This document shows positions 57,465 to 64,000 of a stretch of 64,000 bases of DNA, one piece after another; position 1 is the stretch's first letter, and each line of letters opens with the position of its first letter. The stretch lies in the NCBI RefSeq assembly GCF_035222275.1, contig NC_085885.1:620001-684000 (forward strand). Reading direction: 5' to 3'. A program made the translations under genes and the position numbers. The stretch is from Podospora bellae-mahoneyi (lineage: Eukaryota; Ascomycota; Sordariomycetes; Sordariales; Podosporaceae). The notes under the pieces were generated by a model. That model was not told where the DNA came from and searched no databases. It saw only the letters and a program-made list of their open reading frames with translations.

Positions 57465-59330
57465 TCACCCATCCCTCCTCTTCTCACTCCCCATCCCCCC
57501 AACAAACCTCCTCTCCTCCCCCTCCCACCTCCTCCTCTCCACCTGCCCCCGTCCAACCCAAGCCCTCACAAACCTCCACGCCTCCCCGTCCGCCAGATTC
57601 CACGCCTCCACCGCCTCCTTGATCACCTTCCCCTCCCCGCTCAACCTCTCCTTCTTCTCCAGCACCACCTTCTTCACCTTCTCCAGCAGCGTCCGTTCCA
57701 TCTCCAACTCCCTCTCCTCCGGCACCGCCCCGAATTTCGCGTCATGCATCGGCGGCAGCCCATTGTTATCCCCCCCTTCCTCATTAGGATACGAAGCCTC
57801 ACTGGCAATCTCAAACCCAAAAATCCAGTCCAGGTCACTATCACTCAACGCGGCCATGTTTTCCGCCTGTAACCAAAGCGAAGAAGCAGACGTCGGTTCC
57901 GAGGCGACAATCTCCTTGAATTTGAGCACGCGCGCAGAGGCCGGGATGCCCTTGGGAGAGATGCCATTCGTGAGGTCGTAAATCCAGGGGTCGCGATCCG
58001 TGTGCCGCCTGATAAAAGGGATTGTCAGGTCCGAGTTGAGCGAGGAGAGAGTGAGCATCGTCAGCGGGTGGGGGACGGTGCCAATGGTGAAGATGCCACT
58101 GTCATTGACGTAGTGAGCCGGGGTGGTGACGCCGAGGGGCTTGGTGTCGTCGCACGGTGTGCATTTCTTCATGTTCGGGGGGCATGTGCTCGGCAACGGC
58201 GACTCGGGACAATGAGAGAGCCGCCGGGCGAGTTTGTACGCCGGTTTGATCAGATGGGTCGTGTGGTGAGGTAGCGGTTTGACGACCGAGATGCCTTTGA
58301 AATACGTATTCTGCCACGCGAGGTGAAGGTGGGCGTTGATAAGCCGGTTGAGCTTCTTCATCCCGGCGACCCTCGCAGCAGTAATCTCCTCCCCAATCTT
58401 GGAGTACTTTGTCTCGATATTCCTCGCCGAATAAAACGCCAACGCCTTCGGATTAGTATCAACACTAAACGGATCATCACTCTTCTCCTGAACCGTCCCC
58501 AACAGCCCCTTCACCACCCCAACATGCGGACTCCCCATCGCAAGCCTAATCGCCTTCTCCACCTCCCCCTTCGGCCCAACAAACAACCCATCATCCAACC
58601 CCTCCCACCTCGTCAGCGTCGGAAACTCCCCCCTCCTCAAATACCCAAGCAGAGCATCATCATGCCCCCCCATGGGAAACAACAGATAACTCGCCAGCAG
58701 GCCCCCCCCCATATTATCCCACGCCAACCACCTCATCAAATCCGTCCTCAACCCCTCCGTCATCCCCTCCACCTTCTGCAACTCCTCATACAGAGGGTTA
58801 TTCATCGCCTCCGCCGGGCTCAAAATAGTAGGCTGAAACCCCTTCGCCCACCAAGCCCTCCTCCACGCAAGAAGCAACTGGCTCTCCACCTCCCTATCCC
58901 CTTTCCCCTTCTCCACGCTCGTGTCATAGTAGCAATAAATCGGGGTTCTCTTTCCCAGCACTGGCAGCACAGTCCTGTCCTCGTCAAGGGTAATCGAGCT
59001 GCTGAACGGCATGGTAAGCCACCTCCAATCCGAATACCACGACGACTCCCCATCGGTGTCATTCTTTTGCCTCTCCGGCTTGTGCGACGGCGGCTTAAAC
59101 GGGTTCAGCTTCTTCAACCACGGACTTTTCAACGATTTGGGTATCCCGAATTTGTGCCCCCCCGCCTTCGGTTTCGAGTCCGTCGGTACGGTTGCCGCCA
59201 CCTGGTCCCTGGGGAAGCTGAAGAGCAGGCTGAGCAGCGCAAACAGCCCCAGGCAGACAAATATCAGCGATACACGTCTCGATCCCAACCTGGGCACCGG
59301 CCGCCCAAACAAGACAAGTTGTCGAGGCAT
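57465..59330 (-). CDS. Type II membrane protein resembling a glycosyltransferase, uncharacterised
   Basis: Single exon of 621 residues, starting at MPRQLVLFG (the frame is open 35 codons further upstream, without signal-like content). A basic cytosolic end (RLGSRR) is followed by one membrane segment (about 20-38, VSLIFVCLGLFALLSLLF), then a basic stem and a large luminal domain, the topology of Golgi glycosyltransferases. The domain opens RTPIYCYYDT (about 128-137) and has LLAWRRAWWAKGFQPTIL, SPAEAMNNPLYEEL, then RTDLMRWLAWDNMGGG (about 195-210). That last block resembles the (S/T)D-x2-R-x7-GG segment of GT32-like enzymes, but the DXD normally following GG is replaced by LLASYLLFP. A second cysteine-rich patch is CPPNMKKCTPCDD (about 430-442). 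Activity cannot be assigned; it may be an inactive relative or use other residues. Confidence 0.75.
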   Translation of the reverse strand: MPRQLVLFGRPVPRLGSRRVSLIFVCLGLFALLSLLFSFPRDQVAATVPTDSKPKAGGHKFGIPKSLKSPWLKKLNPFKPPSHKPERQKNDTDGESSWYSDWRWLTMPFSSSITLDEDRTVLPVLGKRTPIYCYYDTSVEKGKGDREVESQLLLAWRRAWWAKGFQPTILSPAEAMNNPLYEELQKVEGMTEGLRTDLMRWLAWDNMGGGLLASYLLFPMGGHDDALLGYLRRGEFPTLTRWEGLDDGLFVGPKGEVEKAIRLAMGSPHVGVVKGLLGTVQEKSDDPFSVDTNPKALAFYSARNIETKYSKIGEEITAARVAGMKKLNRLINAHLHLAWQNTYFKGISVVKPLPHHTTHLIKPAYKLARRLSHCPESPLPSTCPPNMKKCTPCDDTKPLGVTTPAHYVNDSGIFTIGTVPHPLTMLTLSSLNSDLTIPFIRRHTDRDPWIYDLTNGISPKGIPASARVLKFKEIVASEPTSASSLWLQAENMAALSDSDLDWIFGFEIASEASYPNEEGGDNNGLPPMHDAKFGAVPEERELEMERTLLEKVKKVVLEKKERLSGEGKVIKEAVEAWNLADGEAWRFVRAWVGRGQVERRRWEGEERRFVGGMGSEKRRDG

Positions 59331-59841
59331 GATTCCGAAAGTGTTTAATTCATTCGAGGTTTTGGAAGCAAAAGTGTTGTTGTCGAGCCAAGCCCGTCGT
59401 AGGCTGGGTACAGTTGGTGGCAGGCAGAGGCGCAAACGAGCGGAAGGAAAGGTTGGTCAACCAACTAGAAGAAGGATACACATTGAAAGGCACAAGAGAG
59501 GTGAGTAGCAAAGGTGACAGAAAAGATTCAGTGCATTGCGCTGAGATAATCCGTATCCGCCCAACCTGGCCAACAGTTCGTTTGCAGTAGTAGTCGTCGT
59601 CGTCGTCGTCACCAATTCAGGAGGTTCTTGGGCAAGGTATCGATAAGAAAATCCAAGAAAACGCGGGCGCGACGTTGATTTAATTAACCAACAGGGGTTT
59701 CCACGCAAACCCCACACAGTGTACACATCCACAAACTTGGCATTGCCCCCTAAAGAAGCACAGGGTTAGGGTTTACTACTTTCTTCACAACAACATCAAC
59801 TTTCCATTCAGTTCAAACCTAACAAATACAATGGGTATCAT
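59331..59841. other. Promoter region of the glycosyltransferase-like gene
   Basis: About 510 bp between this gene's start and the abp2 3' end. It contains the telobox-like 14-mer at 59761-59774 and a short GTC repeat near 59593-59610. Confidence 0.5.
59761..59774. promoter_or_regulatory. Telobox-like motif CAGGGTTAGGGTTT
   Basis: Identical to the 14-mer at 39967-39980. It lies about 430 bp upstream of the start at 59330 and about 70 bp past the abp2 stop codon, so it could belong to either transcript. Confidence 0.35.
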
Positions 59842-60447
59842 TCATTCCATCTCCCTAGCCAAATCCAACATCCTCTTCCTGAACCCCACACTCTCCTCCT
59901 CCTTCCTTCTAAACGCCACCATCAAATCCCTGTACTTTTGCTCCCAATCCACCGCCCCCCCTCCCCCTCCTGTCCCATCCTTCTTCTTCCTTTTCCAAGC
60001 CGCATGCATGACCTCCTCCTCCATACTGAAATCCCCCACCACGCTCCCATACCTAAGCTGCCAATGAGTCTTGTACCTCGTGCGATCCTCCAGTTCCGCC
60101 AACTTTACCACCTTTAAGCTTTTCCTCGGCATCAAATACCCCCCCCCAGCCAACGCACTGAGATTGATCAAAAAGTCCAAATGACTCGATGCCGTGGTCC
60201 GAAGCCGGTCGAGGACAGCCTGGGTAAAAGCCCAGGCCTCATCCCCGGAGCAGGCGGGGATTTTGTTGCCGTTGGCGTCGAACCATTCCGCGTTCATCAG
60301 GTCCGTCATGAAGAGGCCTTCGACTTCAGTCATGTTTGTTCTGTCCGCGGGGTCATACTGGGTGGGATTGGGTGCTGCTATCGGCGGTTGGTTGTTGGCA
60401 GTTGTCGGGTAACTCGCCACATGAACGGCTTGTGGTAGCAACTGCGG

Positions 60448-60487
<40 letters not shown>

Positions 60488-61914
60488 ATTTGCTGCAGTT
60501 GTGCTTGTGATGAAGACTCGGTAGTAGTCTGCCCATTAATCATGACTACTGGTGCTGGTGGTGGTGTGGCAAGCCGCACCTCACCCCCTACCCTCTCTGG
60601 AACCTGCAGTGACAGCCTGCTTCTTTTTGCCGGCCTCGAGTGCACCGACTCTACCGGTGACGGGTGGACTGGTGATGCCTGAATCGGACTCGGCATCGCC
60701 ACCACTGGCAGTGTTGTTGTGAGAGGAGACGCAGTCGGCACACCCCAGTTTTTGATTGACGTTCGCGGGAGCAGCACACCGCCATTTCCATTTGATGCGC
60801 TGCCGCCTTCTTCTGGATTGGGAGAGGCTGACTTGAAGCCGCCCGGGGTAGCTGGAAAGGCGGAAAACGGCCCCTCCATATTCACAGGACGACTGTTTGG
60901 AGGACGACCCCTGACTTTCCCGGTGCCGTTAGCCCCGCCCCTCCTCCACGCTGATGAGACAACTTTGGCTCCATGGCGTCTGTGAGCATTTCTTCTCGAA
61001 GAAGGTGTGATGGCAGATTGTGGCTCGTCTGCCCAAAACGAAGCTCTGGACGACGGTGTGATGGCAGAGTGAGGGTACGCCGTCATTGGTGTCGCTGTCA
61101 ACGGTGTTTGGACAAGATCGTGGGCAAACGTGGCGCCGGATGGGTTGAGCCTCGTTGGGTCTGGGGGAGGGGGAAACACAAAGACGCTTTCTCTTCGCGC
61201 GCCGGTAAGAGGCTCCGCCATCCAGGCACCGCCATTCTCGCCTTCATCCACCCGAGGTGATGGTCGCTGTGAGGGTGACTTTCCCAGGTCATCCTCCCCA
61301 GGTCTCCTCCGGCCCCTCTTGGGCTTGATGTGTGGCAACAAGGCCCGTAACGCCATGTCATCCTCGGCCAAGACCCCTTCCCTGTCCAGCTCTGCAATCG
61401 GGACATTCTCGTCCGGTATCTCGGTCCAGTAGGGCGACCCTCTCTCCATGAGATACTCAAAGAAGGCATCCACATGCATCGACTTCATCCATCGTTTTAG
61501 TCTGGCGGCGTACTGCTGAATCTTCTGGCCGCTCTCGCCCTCACCCGGCGGGTCAACCCCCAGCTTGATAGCCAACTCGGCCCATGTCTTGAGCTGTTTG
61601 GTGTCGAACTGTTTGATGAGATCAAACAAAAGAGATGCGCTGAAGCTCTTGCCGCCGCTTTTGGGGAGGGCGCGAAACGCTTCCCGGAGAGCGGTCGTGT
61701 CTGTCCCAGGTGGCACACAGGGGTTGCAGTGAAGAATAAAATCGACATAAGCATCCTCGATATTAGCTGCGTTGACCTGTCTACCTGGCAATGGAGGGCG
61801 TGTTGCTGAGGGAGACAGAGTTGAAGTTGCCGATGGTGATGCCTCTTCTGAAGGGGGCAGGATGTCTGCGGGGGACTCGGTCGAGTCTTCGGTCGTTGCC
61901 ATTGTATGATCCAT
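59842..61914 (-). CDS. abp2: ARS-binding protein 2 (Abp2)
   Basis: Homologue of the fission yeast AT-rich/ARS-binding protein Abp2, a nuclear DNA-binding protein linked to replication origins. Single exon, 690 residues from MDHTMATTED; a start four codons later (61902) is equally plausible. The conserved N-terminal domain is at about residues 45-150 (NIEDAYVDFILHCNPCVPP, FSASLLFDLIKQFDTK, TWAELAIKLGVDPP, AARLKRWMKSMHVDAFFEYL). A basic patch (IKPKRGRRRPGEDD) and a long disordered centre with a polyglutamine run (13 CAA-type codons) follow. The conserved C-terminal part includes MTEVEGLFMTDLMNAEW and YKTHWQLRYGSVVGDFSM, then a final coiled coil (DWEQKYRDLMVAFRRKEEES). It is divergent from the carrier gene. 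Confidence 0.87.
60448..60487 (-). repeat. (CAA)n run encoding polyglutamine in abp2
   Basis: Read as CAA on the coding strand; 13 codons, pure enough to be length-polymorphic. Confidence 0.92.
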
Positions 61915-63271
61915 GATGTATGTGTCCAAACCTCTCAGTTCATGGCTGAGATTGTAGGGATGCGTCCACAATATCAACTTGACAGGCCTTCTTCGCGGCG
62001 CATTCTCGATGCGACGTACTCCAATGCAGCAGCTGTTGTACTGAGCCTCCAGACTGCTGCAGAGTTGGAGGGGCTAATCAAATCAAAACAACAGCCTCAT
62101 CTGCGCCTTGGGATGAAACCAAACGACAAGATGGATATCTGAGATGGAGGCAGATCAAGAGAATAAATGGCACAAAAAAAAATCAAAAATGGGAATTAAT
62201 GAGCTTACTCGCCACAAGTCACAGCTCTTGCTCACTCACGAGGGCTCTGTCGAGGAAAGTGAGAGTGAGAGGTGTTCTTGATGGAGATTGATGGCGTCGT
62301 GGTTCAAACGGACAGGGGCAAGCACCTTCAGCCCACCCGTCCCACCACAACCCCCCATTGGGATTGGCGTCGAGCGCAACGGGTCTGAAAATAGAATTGC
62401 CAAGGCTGGGGAATTGAGCAAGAAACACTGTGAGGGGCACTGTGGTTTTCTCTGTTGAACACACACACACACACACAGTCGTCACATGCAGCTGCCATTG
62501 GGGGGGCCGTTTCTCCCGGCAGTTGTGTGAGATGAAGCATGCATATCAACAACACCAGGTAAGGTACGAAGTACGGGTGGTGGTAAGCTGTGGCAGCTCA
62601 GGTTTGGGAGCAGAGTGAGACTGGAAGCTTGCGCCTTTGAGAGGGATATTAATTTTGGGTCTGTGGATTGAGAGCGCGCAAATGATGACTCGGTAGTTTG
62701 CGTCTGGTCGAGAGGGGTTGAATGAAGCGCCAGTGAGGCTGGAGAGTGAAGATAGATAGGTAAGAGTGCAATGTTTGTCCATGATCATTGAAGACAGAAT
62801 TCTGCATGAGAATGTCATCAAACAACCCGTCAGGCGCCTCTCTTTTCCAAATGCCGAATCGGGTATAAAAAGGAAAAAAGAACCCGGGCTCTCAAGCTTT
62901 CACATGATTCCCTCTCCCCCGGGCCGGCATGGGAGCGGCAGTGACGTCGCCATCGTCCGGGTTAAGCCGCCGCGCATTACCCCAGCTCGACACTTGTTAG
63001 CGTCCCGCATTTGATCGGACCTCGGCAGCCACTACACTATTCATACCTGACCACGAGGGAACAGGAATGAATGCCTTCACTAGTAAAACTGACTGTTTGT
63101 CTTATAAACCAAACCTGCCCATCCATCTGCCACCCTTCGCGCCGCCTGTGATTGCTTCTCTTTGTTCTCTTTTGCATACCCAAGCTACACCATCGCGCAT
63201 AGCATCGCGACCTCTCTCTCTTTTCCCTTTTGATACCCTCACGCACCCTCACCACCCTCACCACCACCACC
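61915..63271. promoter_or_regulatory. Divergent promoter region, abp2 / peroxisomal carrier
   Basis: About 1.36 kb between start codons. It has an (AC)n run at 62459-62477, a CRE-like TGACGTCG near 62941, and CCTCGG at 63020-63025. No gene seen. Confidence 0.5.
63020..63025. promoter_or_regulatory. CCTCGG hexamer (FarA/FarB-type core)
   Basis: About 250 bp upstream of the peroxisomal carrier start codon. It matches the core for fatty-acid induction in Aspergillus, but the hexamer is common. Confidence 0.3.
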
Positions 63272-64000
63272 ATGTCCGCCCAATCCAAGCCCGTCCTCCC
63301 GCAAAACGACAATGTCGCCCACGCCCTCGCCGGCGCCGGAGGTGGCATCCTCTCCATGGCCCTGACGTATGTTCTCCGTCCCACCTCTCCCCATCCCATC
63401 ACTAACCTCTTCCCCCCTCCTCTCCCAAAAAAATAGTTACCCCCTAATAACTCTCTCCACCCGCGCCCAAGTCGAATCCAAGCGCCCCGGCTCTGAAACC
63501 GCCTTCCTCGCCGCCGTCCAAAAAATCGTCGCCCGCGAAGGCGTATCGGGCCTCTACTCGGGCCTCTCCTCCGCCCTCTTCGGCATCTCCGTCACAAACT
63601 TTGTCTACTACTACTGGTACGAATGGACCCGCGCCTTCTTCGAAGCCGCCGCGGAAAAGTCGGGTCGCGCCTCCAAGAAGCTCACCACCGTCGAGTCCAT
63701 GATCGCCGGCGCCATCGCCGGCTCCGCCACCGTTATTCTGACGAACCCCATCTGGGTCGTCAACACGCGCATGACCACCCGCAAGGCTGCCGCCACCGAA
63801 GATGGGGAAAAGAAAGATGACCTCGAGGCGCAAAAGGCGCGGAACAAGAAGCCGAGCACCATCGGGACGTTGTTGGCGTTGTTGAAGAAGGAGGGGCCGC
63901 AGGCGTTGTTTAGCGGGGTGGTGCCCGCTTTGGTGTTGGTTATCAACCCCATTTTGCAGTACACGCTGTTTGAACAGATGAAGAATGCGGTGGAGAAGAA
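63272..64000 (+). CDS. Peroxisomal adenine nucleotide carrier, Ant1/Pmp47 type (3' end outside window)
   Basis: Mitochondrial-carrier-family protein of the peroxisomal branch (yeast Ant1, Candida Pmp47, human PMP34), which imports ATP for activation of fatty acids inside peroxisomes. Exon 1 is 63272-63366, the intron 63367-63436 (70 nt, GTATGT, acceptor AAATAG) and exon 2 runs from 63437 to the edge; the junction reads GGILSMAL-TYPLITLSTRAQVE. Carrier repeat signatures are the unusual ones of this branch: YPLITLSTR in repeat 1 and TNPIWVVNTRM in repeat 2, with NPILQYTLFEQ starting repeat 3. REGVSGLYSGLSSALFGI and EGPQALFSGVVPAL are the matching matrix-side helices. About 219 residues are visible of a usual 320-350. 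Confidence 0.92.

Noticed and set aside
58323-59348. A 341-codon plus-strand open frame
   Set aside because: It is antisense to the glycosyltransferase-like gene, with Pro/His/Arg composition from biased codons and no motif.
1-64000. A gene cluster or defence-like system
   Set aside because: The genes are conserved housekeeping genes on mixed strands with no backbone enzyme, transporter-regulator set, NLR or toxin-like gene.

Overview
This window looks like nuclear DNA of a filamentous ascomycete, most likely a Sordariomycete (Sordariales-like). The reasons are: genes broken by short introns (52-121 nt) with GTRNGT-type donors and CTAAC/CTGAC-like branch sites just before the acceptor; fungus-specific proteins (Atg27, Pex22-like, Spt20, Abp2, Ssp1/Sak1-type kinase, Kcs1); long disordered protein tails; and no operon-like spacing. 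I see no transposon, tRNA, rRNA, CRISPR array or prokaryotic feature.

Layout. 1-1320 (-) is ALG2, cut by the left edge. 3213-7038 (-) is a CaMKK/SNF1-activating kinase (Ssp1/Sak1 type). 7039-14411 is a gene-poor block of more than 7 kb. 14412-17135 (-) is a GEN1/Yen1 Holliday-junction resolvase, divergent from 17713-19533 (+), an Arp10/Arp11 dynactin actin-related protein. 21269-24234 (+) is a long disordered protein whose N-terminus carries a canonical eIF4E-binding motif. 26056-28780 (-) is an F-box-like/leucine-rich-repeat protein. 31564-32777 (-) is a C2H2 zinc-finger regulator with about 5 kb of non-coding DNA upstream. 37889-39689 (-) is eIF2B gamma (Gcd1), divergent from 40556-41899 (+), a Pex22-like peroxin. 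42733-45901 (+) is Spt20 of SAGA, 47027-48166 (+) is Atg27, and 48947-49777 (+) is an enoyl-CoA hydratase/isomerase ending in the peroxisomal signal AKL. 50372-54414 (-) is the inositol-hexakisphosphate kinase Kcs1. 57465-59330 (-) is an uncharacterised type II membrane protein that resembles a glycosyltransferase. 59842-61914 (-) is ARS-binding protein Abp2. 63272-64000 (+) is a peroxisomal adenine nucleotide carrier, cut by the right edge.

There is no biosynthetic or metabolic cluster; these are mainly housekeeping genes. Loose themes recur: peroxisome function (Pex22-like, AKL-tagged isomerase, nucleotide carrier), translation control (eIF2B gamma and the putative eIF4E-binding protein), energy and phosphate signalling (Ssp1/Sak1 kinase, Kcs1), genome maintenance (GEN1, Abp2) and glycosylation (Alg2, the glycosyltransferase-like protein). 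I found no convincing new multi-gene system. The most promising items are the eIF4E-binding-motif protein with a probable missed C-terminal exon, the glycosyltransferase-like protein without a visible DXD, and a telomere-repeat-like 14-mer upstream of two genes. Exon joins were checked by hand for splice sites and reading frame. Intergenic descriptions come from reading only.
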